Assembly: GCF_039545795.1 (NCBI RefSeq)
Contig: NZ_CP154260.1
Span: forward strand, 5,001 to 69,000
DNA length: 64,000 nt
Source: Chitinophaga niabensis
GTDB lineage: Bacteria; Bacteroidota; Bacteroidia; Chitinophagales; Chitinophagaceae
Reading direction: 5' to 3'
Positions 53,861 to 61,965 of the stretch are shown here, one piece after another. The notes under the pieces are model-generated. The model saw only the letters and a program-made list of their open reading frames with translations. It was not told the DNA's origin and did no database searches. Both the position numbers and the translations under genes were made by a program. Numbering within the stretch: the first letter of the stretch is position 1; every line of letters starts with the position of its first letter.

Positions 53861-55962
53861 CAACCGAGTTCTATTATGATTGTTTGTTCTTTTCCAATAT
53901 TGGTTCCGCCGGGCAGGGATTGTGATGTAACTCTTCCTGCACCTTTGATCACTACCCTCAGCCCTGCATTTTCCAGCAGGTACAATGCATCTTTCAATCC
54001 CATTCCTTTCACATCAGGTACCTGGCCCTGGGTTTGCGACAAGGGTTCAAAGCTGAGTTTGTTGTTCTTCACATTTGTACTTACCCAGTTGGAGTTGTTG
54101 ATCACTCCCTGCCAGGGTAAGTTCAATGCTGTTACTACACTGCGCCATTCACTTCCTTTGCCGCCTTTCATGGCCATGAGTGTGTCCAGTACGGAAACAC
54201 CGTTTATAGGACGGGGTTTCTGAATAGCCAGCGCATACAATTTATCCGCTACTTCCCTGAACACAGGCCCAGCTACAGTTCCTCCATAGAACTTTGCAGC
54301 ATGGGGTTTGTTTTTGATCACCACTACGCAGGTGAATTGCGGGTCGTCTGCAGGGAAATAACCTGCAAATGAAGACTGGTAGATCTTGTCCGCATATCCG
54401 CGGTTTCCGTTAGCTACCAGCGCTGTACCTGTTTTGCCGGCGATACGGTAGTAAGGTGTTTGCAGTTTTACTGCGGTACCATTCAGTACCACACCTTCCA
54501 GCATATCCTTCAGCTGAGCCAGTGTACGGGGAGAGCAGATGCTGTCCAGTACAACTGTGGGTTCAAACGATTTGACCGGTTTACCAAACTCCATAATGGC
54601 GTTCACGAGGTAAGGCCGCATCATCTTTCCGTTGTTAGCCACTGCATTATAAAGCATGGCTGTTTGCAGAGGGCTTTGTAATACTTCATATCCAAAAGCC
54701 ATCCAGGGCAGGGTGCTGGCACTCCAGCTGCGGGAAGCGGTTGTTTTGATCACCGGTTTCCCTTCCCCTACAATGTCAATTCCAGTAGGTGTATCGAGGT
54801 GTAATCTTTTAAAGTGATTGGCGAACTCATTCGGGTTCTTATAATAATATTGGTAGGCCAGTTTTGCCATCCCTACGTTAGAACTTCTTTCGAATGCGCG
54901 TTTAATGGTTACCGTGGTAAGGTGATGTGGTTCGGAATCATACACCACTCTTTTACCTACCGGCCATCTGCCATAATTCAGGTCCACCATATTATTAGGT
55001 GTTACAAAGCCATCTTCCAGCACGGCGATCATGGTAGCCAGTTTGAAAGTAGAGCCCGGTTCTCCCACCTGCAGGGCATAGTTCAGATCTTCCCAATAGC
55101 TGCCATCCTTTTGACGGCCCAGGTTGGCAATGGCTTTGATCTTACCGGTTTTCACTTCCATGAGTATGCAGGTGCCGTGTTCTGCTTCGTTCTGCACCAG
55201 CATTTTCATGAGTGCGTTTTCAGCAATGTCCTGCATGTTCACATCCAGGGTGGTGATCACATCTTTTCCGTTTTCAGGTTCGATGTCAAACCCTTCCACA
55301 GGCATAAAAGTGTTGCCGGCAATGCGGCGCATGAGGCGTTTACCGGTAACGCCGTTCAGGCTTTCGTTATAAGTTCTTTCCAGTCCTACGTTCTGCGAAT
55401 TTTCACGCGCAAGGCCAATCGTACGATTGGCCAGTAGTTTGAAAGGATTGATCCTTTTATTTTTAGTCTCAGCTATGAGCCCGCTTTTATTCCTTCCGAG
55501 CCGGAACATTGGAAAGGTCCGCAGTTCCTGGTAGTCATCGAATTTGATATCTCTTTTAAGAAGAAAGTAGCGGTCCTTATCCTTGTATCCTTCCTCGAGC
55601 AACTTCTTGTATGCATTTGCGGAACGATCCATGAACAGGGCCGCCAGGCGGACGGAGAGAGAGTCTATATTATCCTTGAAGATGTTGGCTTTCTTATCCA
55701 TCAGCCCGTCTGCCTGAAAATCTATCCGGATGTCGAAGTAGGGGATGGAGGTAGAAAGCATACGCCCTTCTTCAGAATAGATCGTGCCACGGTCTGCATC
55801 CAGGTCCATATAGGAAGTATGCAGGCTGTCAGACATACTGCGCCAGTAATCGCCTTTCACATGTTGTATATAGAATACCTTGCCGAGGATAGCCACAGCA
55901 AAGATCCCCATGCCAATTAAGCACAGATAAGCTCGCCATAGTATGTCCTTTTTAATTTCCAT
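53860..55962 (-). CDS. ftsI: Septal class B penicillin-binding protein with PASTA domain
   Basis: A 700-aa bitopic transpeptidase that cross-links septal peptidoglycan. One N-terminal helix (about 12-32), a pedestal domain (about 55-230), and the transpeptidase domain with S304-T-F-K307 (acylated Ser), S360-S-N362 and K510-T-G512. A single PASTA domain (about 645-700, V-P-D-V-K-G-M-G-L-K-D-A) ends the protein, a feature absent from E. coli FtsI. It works with FtsW. It follows ftsL by about 32 bp and overlaps the start of murE. Confidence 0.95.
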   Translation of the reverse strand: MEIKKDILWRAYLCLIGMGIFAVAILGKVFYIQHVKGDYWRSMSDSLHTSYMDLDADRGTIYSEEGRMLSTSIPYFDIRIDFQADGLMDKKANIFKDNIDSLSVRLAALFMDRSANAYKKLLEEGYKDKDRYFLLKRDIKFDDYQELRTFPMFRLGRNKSGLIAETKNKRINPFKLLANRTIGLARENSQNVGLERTYNESLNGVTGKRLMRRIAGNTFMPVEGFDIEPENGKDVITTLDVNMQDIAENALMKMLVQNEAEHGTCILMEVKTGKIKAIANLGRQKDGSYWEDLNYALQVGEPGSTFKLATMIAVLEDGFVTPNNMVDLNYGRWPVGKRVVYDSEPHHLTTVTIKRAFERSSNVGMAKLAYQYYYKNPNEFANHFKRLHLDTPTGIDIVGEGKPVIKTTASRSWSASTLPWMAFGYEVLQSPLQTAMLYNAVANNGKMMRPYLVNAIMEFGKPVKSFEPTVVLDSICSPRTLAQLKDMLEGVVLNGTAVKLQTPYYRIAGKTGTALVANGNRGYADKIYQSSFAGYFPADDPQFTCVVVIKNKPHAAKFYGGTVAGPVFREVADKLYALAIQKPRPINGVSVLDTLMAMKGGKGSEWRSVVTALNLPWQGVINNSNWVSTNVKNNKLSFEPLSQTQGQVPDVKGMGLKDALYLLENAGLRVVIKGAGRVTSQSLPGGTNIGKEQTIIIELG

Positions 55963-55994
55963 TTGCCGGGTCAGGTATCAGTATCTTATGAATA

Positions 55995-56348
55995 TTATTG
56001 TTGTTCCGCTTTTTCCGTTTTCACTTCAATGCGTTGCGGTGGTGCATTCAGTTCTTTCAATCCCAGCGGTTCCACGGCTTTGCTTACTTCACTTAATTTG
56101 CTCCGGAACATCAGTTCGCTTTTTACGCTCAGATATTCCCATTTCAGTTCTTTTATCTCTTTGCTGAGCTTGTTGATGCGGCGGACCTTTTTTTCTGCCA
56201 GATGGCTGTTGGCGATATACACCAGTGCCAATACTGCCAGGAAAAGGAGGAAGGGAAGGTTTTGCGTGATGAGCTGGTAGTTGATCCGCAGGCGCCATTC
56301 TCTTTTTGGCTCCTGTGGAAGTGCTTCCGCACCCGCTTCTTCATTCAT
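55995..56348 (-). CDS. ftsL: FtsL-like cell division protein
   Basis: A 117-aa bitopic protein: a short acidic/basic cytoplasmic start, one transmembrane helix (about 30-50, N-L-P-F-L-L-F-L-A-V-L-A-L-V-Y-I), then a leucine/lysine-rich periplasmic coiled coil (about 55-95) of heptad type. This and the position between rsmH and ftsI identify FtsL, although its sequence is poorly conserved. ATG 56348 is preceded by an AGGAAGAAGAAAAG stretch; a GTG eight codons upstream (56372) is an alternative. Confidence 0.8.
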   Translation of the reverse strand: MNEEAGAEALPQEPKREWRLRINYQLITQNLPFLLFLAVLALVYIANSHLAEKKVRRINKLSKEIKELKWEYLSVKSELMFRSKLSEVSKAVEPLGLKELNAPPQRIEVKTEKAEQQ

Positions 56349-56452
56349 ATGCTTTTCTTCTTCCTGCAACACATTACAAGGTTTAGCAACAGTTTATTCT
56401 CAAAAAATCTTTTCTCAGTAACTAGGGGATAGGATGGAAGTAACCGGCGCTA

Positions 56453-57361
56453 TTATACTTTTTCTGCGATCCTTAACTTGGCGCTTCTGCTCCGCGGATT
56501 TGCCTTCAATTCTGTTTCACTGGCTGTTACCGGTTTTTTTGTGACCGGTTTGAACAGCTTTGGCGGTGTTTCAAAAGCGTAGGGGTTATCGTCCGTGGCT
56601 TCAAAACTTCCGGTTTTCATATAATTCTTCACCAACCGGTCCTCCAGGGAATGGAAGGTGATCACTGCCAGTATACCTCCCGGCTTCAATACCTGTTGTG
56701 ATTGTGTGAGCAGATCTTTCAATGCACCCAGCTCATCATTCACTTCTATCCGCAGGGCCTGGAAGACCTGGGCCAGGTATTTTGCAGGATTGCCTTTCAC
56801 GATAGGCTGTATGAGAGATTTGAATTCAGTAATGGTGCGTAACGGATGCGCTTTCCGCAACTGTACAATCGTTTTTGCCAGGGTTTTGGAGTTGGTTACT
56901 TCTCCGTAATCCTGGAAGATCTGCAGGAGCCGTTGTTCAGAGTAGGTATGCAGAATGTCCGCAGCCGTTTTTGCATTACGGGTATCCATCCGCATATCCA
57001 GGTTTCCGTCAAAACGGGTGGAAAATCCCCTGGCACCTGTATCAAACTGATGAGAGGAAACACCCAGGTCTGCCAGTAATCCATCCGCATCCAAAGCTTT
57101 ATGCAGTTTCATGAAGCGGTGGAGGTGACGGAAGTTTTCGCGGACAAAAGTGACCCTGTCATCGATGATCCGGTTACGGTAAGCATCCTCGTCCTGATCA
57201 AACACAATCAGTCTTCCCTGGGGCCCGAGTTTTTCCAGGATAGCCCTGGAGTGCCCGCCGCCGCCAAAAGTGACATCCACGTAAGTGCCATTGGGTTTGA
57301 TCTGTAAATGCTCCACTACTTCATGAAGCAGAACGGGCAGGTGATACTGTGATGGTTCCAT
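56453..57361 (-). CDS. rsmH: 16S rRNA (cytosine-1402-N4)-methyltransferase
   Basis: A 302-aa SAM-dependent methyltransferase (formerly MraW) that modifies the ribosomal P site. Start H-L-P-V-L-L-H-E-V-V is the family beginning. The SAM site is Y-V-D-V-T-F-G-G-G-G-H-S (about 27-38). L-L-A-D-L-G-V-S-S-H-Q (near 93-103), G-F-S (near 112) and H-S-L-E-D-R-L-V-K (near 242) are diagnostic. It follows mraZ by 10 bp. Confidence 0.97.
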   Translation of the reverse strand: MEPSQYHLPVLLHEVVEHLQIKPNGTYVDVTFGGGGHSRAILEKLGPQGRLIVFDQDEDAYRNRIIDDRVTFVRENFRHLHRFMKLHKALDADGLLADLGVSSHQFDTGARGFSTRFDGNLDMRMDTRNAKTAADILHTYSEQRLLQIFQDYGEVTNSKTLAKTIVQLRKAHPLRTITEFKSLIQPIVKGNPAKYLAQVFQALRIEVNDELGALKDLLTQSQQVLKPGGILAVITFHSLEDRLVKNYMKTGSFEATDDNPYAFETPPKLFKPVTKKPVTASETELKANPRSRSAKLRIAEKV

Positions 57362-57371
57362 ATGCGCCGCT

Positions 57372-57839
57372 TTACAATCCCAAATTTTGTCCCTCTCCGG
57401 TCATTACCTGTTGCGCTAAGCTGCTAAAGGCCTCCGGTGAAAAATTATCAAAGAACTCCTGGTATTTCGTTTTGTCCCAGATCTCAATCTTGTTGTTGGC
57501 AGCCGTCAGCACAATGTCCTTATCCAGCCCCGCATGAACCATCAGGTTCTTTGGGATGTTCAGCCGGCCTGCACTATCCAGCTCCAGAATGGTGGCCCCG
57601 TTGAGAAAATAGCGGCGGAATTCCCTAACTTTCGGATCAAAATCATTCAACTTGCCAATCCTCTCCTGTATAGGCTGCCATTCATTCATGGGGTACAAAG
57701 TCAGGCACTTTTCAAAGCCACGGTTCAGCACAAACTGGTTCCCTGCACTTTCTGCTATCTGCCGTTTAAATCCGGCAGGGAGCAGAAAACGCCCTTTCGC
57801 GTCCAGCGTTGCTTCATATTCACCTAAAAATCCTGTCAT
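57372..57839 (-). CDS. mraZ: Transcriptional regulator MraZ
   Basis: A 155-aa DNA-binding protein of the AbrB/SpoVT superfamily, first gene of the dcw cluster; in E. coli and mycoplasmas MraZ binds repeats in its own promoter. Two DxxxR half-domains are visible: L-D-A-K-G-R-F-L-L-P (about 12-21) and L-D-S-A-G-R-L-N-I-P (near 87-96). ATG 57839 gives M-T-G-F-L-G-E-Y-E-A-T, the family start; 12 more in-frame codons upstream run into the operator and are rejected. Four 10-bp-spaced repeats (57862-57898) stand 23 bp upstream. Confidence 0.95.
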   Translation of the reverse strand: MTGFLGEYEATLDAKGRFLLPAGFKRQIAESAGNQFVLNRGFEKCLTLYPMNEWQPIQERIGKLNDFDPKVREFRRYFLNGATILELDSAGRLNIPKNLMVHAGLDKDIVLTAANNKIEIWDKTKYQEFFDNFSPEAFSSLAQQVMTGEGQNLGL

Positions 57840-57861
57840 GCTTTGATCAGTAGCTAAAATC

Positions 57862-57898
57862 CTACTTTCTAACACAAAATAACACTTTTTCCCACTTT
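57862..57898 (-). promoter_or_regulatory. Candidate MraZ operator: four repeats at 10-bp steps
   Basis: Read on the minus strand: AAAGTGG (57898-57892), AAAGTGT (57888-57882), TTTGTGT (57878-57872), AAAGTAG (57868-57862), each separated by 3 nt. This is the AAAGTG[T/G]-N3 layout reported for MraZ boxes in mycoplasmas, and the 10-bp phase also fits the TGGGN-N5 repeats of E. coli. It lies 23-59 bp before the mraZ start, overlapping the likely promoter (TTATTTTG at 57876-57883 in the same strand). Confidence 0.7.
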
Positions 57899-57923
57899 TA
57901 ACCGAAAAAAGGGATTATATATT

Positions 57924-58045
57924 TTTTCCACAGGTTATTTGTGCCTGTTAGTCAGTGTTTCAAGGTTGTTTTCAGGGTGGGAGTGTGGATACTGTGAATA
58001 TAAATGTGGATAAATTGTTGACAGGAGTCGCTTATCTGTGGATAA
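57924..58045. promoter_or_regulatory. Cluster of DnaA-box-like 9-mers between mraZ and bamD
   Basis: Matches to TTATCCACA / TGTGGATAA: TTTTCCACA (57924, one mismatch), TGTGGATAC (57984, one mismatch), TGTGGATAA (58005, perfect) and TGTGGATAA (58037, perfect). The last three are spaced 21 and 32 bp, near whole helical turns. The A/T-rich GGATTATATATTTTTT (57912-57927) adjoins the first. Could be a DnaA-responsive control site or origin-like element; this is a motif match only. The rest of the 320-bp gap holds the MraZ repeats and the bamD promoter element. Confidence 0.5.
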
Positions 58046-58139
58046 GCCCATTCTGTAGGCCTTAGACACTGATTTACACCATTTTTGCAAAATTTTAACT
58101 GCTCTTTCTCTGCCGTTAACAATATTTGCTTTTAATTCG

Positions 58140-58147
58140 TACCTTTG
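58140..58147 (+). promoter_or_regulatory. Putative -7 element of bamD
   Basis: TACCTTTG, a perfect TAnnTTTG and identical to the -7 element of the OmpA-like gene. No TTTG stands 19 bp upstream. The bamD ATG at 58160 would be within about 10 nt of the transcription start, so the mRNA would have almost no leader. Confidence 0.5.
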
Positions 58148-58159
58148 CGATTCTTTTTT

Positions 58160-58993
58160 ATGAGGAAAATTCTCTTATACACTGGCCTTTTGGCATTTTT
58201 AGTTGGCGCTGTTTCCTGTAACAGGGAATTAAGGCGGATCGAAAAAAGTAACGATCTTGAAAAGAAACTGGCGTACGCTAATAAGATGTACGACAAGAAG
58301 AAGTACCAAATGGCGCAAACGCTGTATGAGGAACTGATTCCCATCTTTAAAGGCACCGAGAAGTTTGAAGATCTGTACTATAAGTACGCCTACTGCTCTT
58401 TCTACCTGAAAGACTATACACAGGCTACGTTCCATTTCAAGAACTACCTCGAAGCCCTGCCCAGCAGCCCAAGAGCGATGGAAGTGGACTATCAGCACGC
58501 CTACAGTTATTATAAGCTGTCTCCCAAGGTGCCGCTGGATCAAACCAACTCCATGAAGGCCATTGCAGCCATGCAGACCTTCATCAACTCATACCCCACT
58601 TCCCCTAAAGCGGCGGAAGCCAATGTGGTGATAGAGTTGTTACGCCGCAAGCTGGAGCAAAAGGACTATAACGCAGCCGAACTGTATTATAACCTGGGGC
58701 ATTACAAAGCAGCAGGGGTTTCATTCAAAAGCCTCATGCGCGCTTACCCGGATTCTGAGAAAAGTGACGGTTACAAGTTCATGGCAATCAAATGCTATTA
58801 CCAGTATGCCAAACAAAGCATACCTACCAAGCAAATGGAGCGTTATGAGACCGTGGTGACTGAATACCTGGAGTTTACAGACCGCTACCCGTCCAGCAAA
58901 TTGAAGGACGATGCCGAAAAATATTATACCTTAGCAAAAAATAACATTAAAACGCTGGAAAATGAGCAAAATAAAGAGAAGTCTAACCAGTAG
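58160..58993 (+). CDS. bamD: Outer membrane assembly lipoprotein BamD
   Basis: A 277-aa lipoprotein of the BAM complex, which inserts beta-barrel proteins into the outer membrane. ATG 58160 gives M-R-K-I-L-L-Y-T, a hydrophobic core and the lipobox V-G-A-V-S-C20; a TTG five codons upstream is rejected. Tandem TPR-like repeats fill the mature part (about 25-265; A-N-K-M-Y-D-K-K-K-Y-x-x-A, Y-L-K-D-Y-x-x-A, Y-P-x-S-x-K). The acidic/Lys C-terminus overlaps the next gene by 32 bp. Confidence 0.92.
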   Translation: MRKILLYTGLLAFLVGAVSCNRELRRIEKSNDLEKKLAYANKMYDKKKYQMAQTLYEELIPIFKGTEKFEDLYYKYAYCSFYLKDYTQATFHFKNYLEALPSSPRAMEVDYQHAYSYYKLSPKVPLDQTNSMKAIAAMQTFINSYPTSPKAAEANVVIELLRRKLEQKDYNAAELYYNLGHYKAAGVSFKSLMRAYPDSEKSDGYKFMAIKCYYQYAKQSIPTKQMERYETVVTEYLEFTDRYPSSKLKDDAEKYYTLAKNNIKTLENEQNKEKSNQ

Positions 58994-59303
58994 CATAAAC
59001 CCTATGGTTGAAACAAGGAACACCACCGATATCAAAAATCGGACTGGTAACCTGTATGAATCTATTGCCATTATTGCCAAAAGGGCAAACCAGATCAATA
59101 TTACTGTAAAGGAAGAACTGCATTCCAAACTGGAAGAGTTCGCCAGCCACACGGATAATCTGGAAGAAGTGCATGAGAACAAAGAGCAGATCGAAATATC
59201 CCGCTTCTACGAAAGACTGGCTAATTCTGCTATTCAGGCTACCAACGAGTTCCTGGATAACAAGATCTACTTCCGTAAAAACGATGACGATCTGTATAGC
59301 TGA
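58962..59303 (+). CDS. rpoZ: RNA polymerase omega subunit, Bacteroidetes type
   Basis: A 113-aa small RNA-polymerase subunit that helps fold beta-prime. The core G-N-L-Y-E-S-I-A-I-I-A-K-R-A-N-Q-I (about 29-45) matches the Y-x-x-V-x-x-x-a-K-R-A-R-Q motif of omega/Rpb6; the remainder is more divergent than proteobacterial RpoZ. ATG 58962 overlaps bamD by 32 bp in another frame; a later ATG at 59004 would remove 14 residues and leave no overlap. Either start keeps the core. Placing omega between bamD and coaBC is common in Bacteroidota and links to coaBC as rpoZ-coaBC does elsewhere. Confidence 0.85.
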   Translation: MSKIKRSLTSSINPMVETRNTTDIKNRTGNLYESIAIIAKRANQINITVKEELHSKLEEFASHTDNLEEVHENKEQIEISRFYERLANSAIQATNEFLDNKIYFRKNDDDLYS

Positions 59304-59338
59304 TCCCCTTCAGTTATCACGAAAAATATTAACTTCAT

Positions 59339-59370
59339 AGCGGCAGAATAGATACATTCTGCCGCTTTTG
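59339..59370 (+). terminator. Intrinsic terminator between rpoZ and coaBC
   Basis: AGCGGCAGAAT (59339-59349) pairs perfectly with ATTCTGCCGCT (59356-59366), 6-nt loop, then TTTTG. It begins 36 bp after the rpoZ stop and its T tract reaches to 10 bp before the coaBC start, so coaBC needs read-through or its own promoter. Confidence 0.8.
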
Positions 59371-59379
59371 TTTTACTAC

Positions 59380-60579
59380 ATGTTACAAGGGAAAAAGATT
59401 CTATTAGGTGTTACCGGCAGCATTGCAGCTTATAAAGCTGCCCTGTTGGTGCGTTTACTTGTAAAAGAAGGAGCACAGGTAAAAGTGCTCATGACCCCCG
59501 CTGCCACAGAATTTATTACGCCGCTCACTTTATCCACGCTCTCCAAACAGGAAGTAGGGGTAACCATCAGTGAGCATGGCAGCTGGAGTAACCATGTAAT
59601 GCTGGGCCGCTGGGCGGATGTAATGTTGATTGCCCCCGCTTCTGCCAATATCATGGCCAAAATGGCCAACGGCATTACAGATAACCTGCTGCTGGCAGTT
59701 TACCTTTCTGCCACCTGCCCTGTATTATTTGCCCCTGCCATGGATGAGGATATGTGGTTTCATCCTGCCACCAGGGCCAATGTAGCTAAATTGATCTCTT
59801 ACGGTCACCAGCAGCTACCCATTGAAAAAGGGGAACTGGCAAGTGGTTTATTCGGGGAAGGCAGAATGGCCGAGCCGGAAGCCATCATCGCTTATCTCCG
59901 TGATTTCTTCACAGAAGGGCAAAAGCCCCTGGCCGGCAAAACGGCCCTCGTATCTGCAGGCCCAACTCAGGAACCTCTAGACCCCGTTCGTTTTATCAGT
60001 AATCATTCCAGTGGAAAAATGGGCATAGCGCTTGCTGAAGCATTAGCAGAAGCGGGTGCAAAAGTGCAATTGGTTTTAGGGCCTACCCATCTTTCCACCC
60101 AGCATAACGGTGTTGTTACTACCCGTGTGGTAACGGCAGCGGATATGTTTAACAGCTGTATGGAACTTTCACCGAAAGCGGATATTATTGTAATGGCCGC
60201 TGCAGTGGCGGATTACAGGCCGAAAAATGTGGCAGATAAGAAAATGAAGAAGAAGGATGATGAGTTAAACATTGAACTGGAAAAAACAAAAGATATTGCC
60301 CGAACGCTGGGCAGCCAGAAGAAGAATGGCCAGCTATTGATAGGTTTTTCCCTCGAAACAAACAACGAGCGTGAGTTTGCGCTCAAGAAACTGCAGGACA
60401 AAAACCTGGATATGGTAGTGCTCAATTCCCTGAACGATGCCGGCGCCGGTTTCAATTACGATACAAACAAAGTACTGCTCTTGTCCCGGAATGGAAAAGA
60501 ACAGGCACTGCCCCTGCAATCAAAACAGGAGGTGGCCCGAAATATAGTATTGGCTATAATCGACTTGCAACATGCTTAA
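59380..60579 (+). CDS. coaBC: Bifunctional phosphopantothenoylcysteine decarboxylase/synthetase
   Basis: A 399-aa cytoplasmic enzyme of coenzyme A synthesis: it joins 4'-phosphopantothenate with cysteine (CoaB) and decarboxylates the product (CoaC). Start ATG 59380 (M-L-Q-G-K-K-I-L-L-G-V-T-G-S-I-A-A-Y-K); a TTG upstream lies in the terminator. The CoaC flavin domain (about 1-180) has W-S-N-H and A-P-A-M-D-E-D-M-W, where many homologues have Asn for Asp. The CoaB domain (about 185-395) has S-A-G-P-T-Q-E-P-L-D-P-V-R-F-I-S-N-H-S-S-G-K-M-G, the classic signature, and A-A-A-V-A-D-Y-R-P near 275. Confidence 0.95.
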   Translation: MLQGKKILLGVTGSIAAYKAALLVRLLVKEGAQVKVLMTPAATEFITPLTLSTLSKQEVGVTISEHGSWSNHVMLGRWADVMLIAPASANIMAKMANGITDNLLLAVYLSATCPVLFAPAMDEDMWFHPATRANVAKLISYGHQQLPIEKGELASGLFGEGRMAEPEAIIAYLRDFFTEGQKPLAGKTALVSAGPTQEPLDPVRFISNHSSGKMGIALAEALAEAGAKVQLVLGPTHLSTQHNGVVTTRVVTAADMFNSCMELSPKADIIVMAAAVADYRPKNVADKKMKKKDDELNIELEKTKDIARTLGSQKKNGQLLIGFSLETNNEREFALKKLQDKNLDMVVLNSLNDAGAGFNYDTNKVLLLSRNGKEQALPLQSKQEVARNIVLAIIDLQHA

Positions 60580-61486
60580 ATACCTGCTATCCTCCCTCTG
60601 CCTGTTCTGCTGTTTCAATGCAGGTGCCCAGGAATTGAGGGCCAATGTTTCTGTACAGGCCGCACAACTGAGCACGGGTACAGATAGGAAGATCTTCAAT
60701 ACCCTGCAAAGCGCCCTCGCAGAATTCCTCAATAACCGCCGCTGGACGGATGATGCATTCACCCCCGCTGAACGCATTGAGTGTAACTTTCTGCTGAACG
60801 TAACACAGGCACTGGGCAACAACACTTACAAGGCTTCCCTTACCATACAGGCCACCCGCCCGGTTTTTAATGCCGGATATACTACCAGCATCCTGAACAC
60901 ACAGGACAACAATATCGTGTTCAAATACATCGAATTCCAACCGCTGGAATTCAACGAACAGCGTATTGTGGCCAATGACCCGCTGGTATCCAATCTCACT
61001 GCCTCTCTTGCATATTATATCTATATCATACTGGGAATGGATTACGATTCTTTCTCCCCCCGTGGTGGCGACAACTTTTTCAAAAAAGCGCTGAACATTG
61101 TAAACAATGCGCCGGACGGGAAAGACATTTCCGGCTGGAAGGCTTTTGAGGGTAACCGTAACCGTTACTGGTTGCAGGATAACCTGCTGAATGTAAAGTT
61201 CAGCCGCTTTCATGATGTGATGTACCAGTATCACCGCCAGGGATTGGACCAGATGTATGAAGATGTGAATAAAGGAAGAGCTGCTGTAATGAACTGCCTG
61301 AATATGCTCGCGGGGATCCAGGAAGAAATGCCGAACTCCATGCTGCTGCAGGTTTTCTTTAATGCAAAAAGCGATGAGCTGCTGAAGATCTTTTCCAAAG
61401 CGCCTCCCCAGGAAAAAGTGAGGGCAGGACAGATCCTGGCCACACTGGATATACCAAATGCTAATAAATATCAACAATTAAGATAG
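60572..61486 (+). CDS. DUF4835 family secreted protein
   Basis: A 304-aa exported protein of the Bacteroidota family DUF4835, whose function is unknown. Signal peptide about 1-19 (ends N-A-G-A-Q). Typical segments: F-N-T-L-Q-S-A-L-A-E-F-L-N-N-R-R-W-T (about 41-58), E-R-I-E-C-N-F (near 66), S-L-A-Y-Y-I-Y-I-I-L-G-M-D-Y-D-S-F-S-P-R-G-G (about 145-165). It overlaps the end of coaBC by 8 bp and is 4 bp from the next gene, so it is part of the same operon; the coaBC-DUF4835-DUF4296 run is recurrent in this phylum in my recollection. Confidence 0.88.
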   Translation: MLKYLLSSLCLFCCFNAGAQELRANVSVQAAQLSTGTDRKIFNTLQSALAEFLNNRRWTDDAFTPAERIECNFLLNVTQALGNNTYKASLTIQATRPVFNAGYTTSILNTQDNNIVFKYIEFQPLEFNEQRIVANDPLVSNLTASLAYYIYIILGMDYDSFSPRGGDNFFKKALNIVNNAPDGKDISGWKAFEGNRNRYWLQDNLLNVKFSRFHDVMYQYHRQGLDQMYEDVNKGRAAVMNCLNMLAGIQEEMPNSMLLQVFFNAKSDELLKIFSKAPPQEKVRAGQILATLDIPNANKYQQLR

Positions 61487-61490
61487 ATTC

Positions 61491-61946
61491 ATGCGTAAGA
61501 CGGCCGGAGTATTTTTACTCAGTTTGTTATTCGCCTGCGGACAGGCGGATCGTGTACCAAAGGATGTGCTGGCAAAGGATAAGATGAGAGACATCCTGCT
61601 GGATATGAATTATGCGGAAGTATACGGAAGGGACCAGGGAATAGATACCGTGCGGGTAGCTGATTCCATCCGCGAAGAAAATGTAAAACGTTACTACGTG
61701 CAGATCCTTCAACTGCATGGCATCAGCCGGGAAGAGTTTCAGCACAGCTATAAGTATTATGAACATCATCCGGACAAGCTGGAGGAAGTGTATAAAGAGA
61801 TGCAGGAGATTGTGAAGCGGAAACGCGAAGTAGTGGATTCGCTGGAACGAAAAGAAGACGAGCGGAAAAACGGCATCCCCGGCAGAACCCGCAGAGACTC
61901 CCTCTACTGGCCTCGTGCGGATAGTATGATCCTGACTTTACCCTAA
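61491..61946 (+). CDS. DUF4296 family lipoprotein
   Basis: A 151-aa lipoprotein of the Bacteroidota family DUF4296, function unknown. Lipobox L-L-F-A-C16 follows a hydrophobic core. The family pattern V-P-x-D-V-L-A-x-D-K-M-x-x-I-L-L-D-M-x-x-A-E is at about 22-44. A Glu/Lys/Arg-rich helical C-terminus (95-140) could form a coiled coil. It starts 4 bp after the DUF4835 gene. The pair may work together in the envelope; this is inferred from linkage. Confidence 0.85.
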   Translation: MRKTAGVFLLSLLFACGQADRVPKDVLAKDKMRDILLDMNYAEVYGRDQGIDTVRVADSIREENVKRYYVQILQLHGISREEFQHSYKYYEHHPDKLEEVYKEMQEIVKRKREVVDSLERKEDERKNGIPGRTRRDSLYWPRADSMILTLP

Positions 61947-61965
61947 TTAATTATAACACCAAAAC

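Noticed and set aside
60587..61477. 296-codon open frame antisense to the DUF4835 gene
   Set aside because: It covers exactly the opposite strand of a gene with a signal peptide and family match; no start context, no homology.
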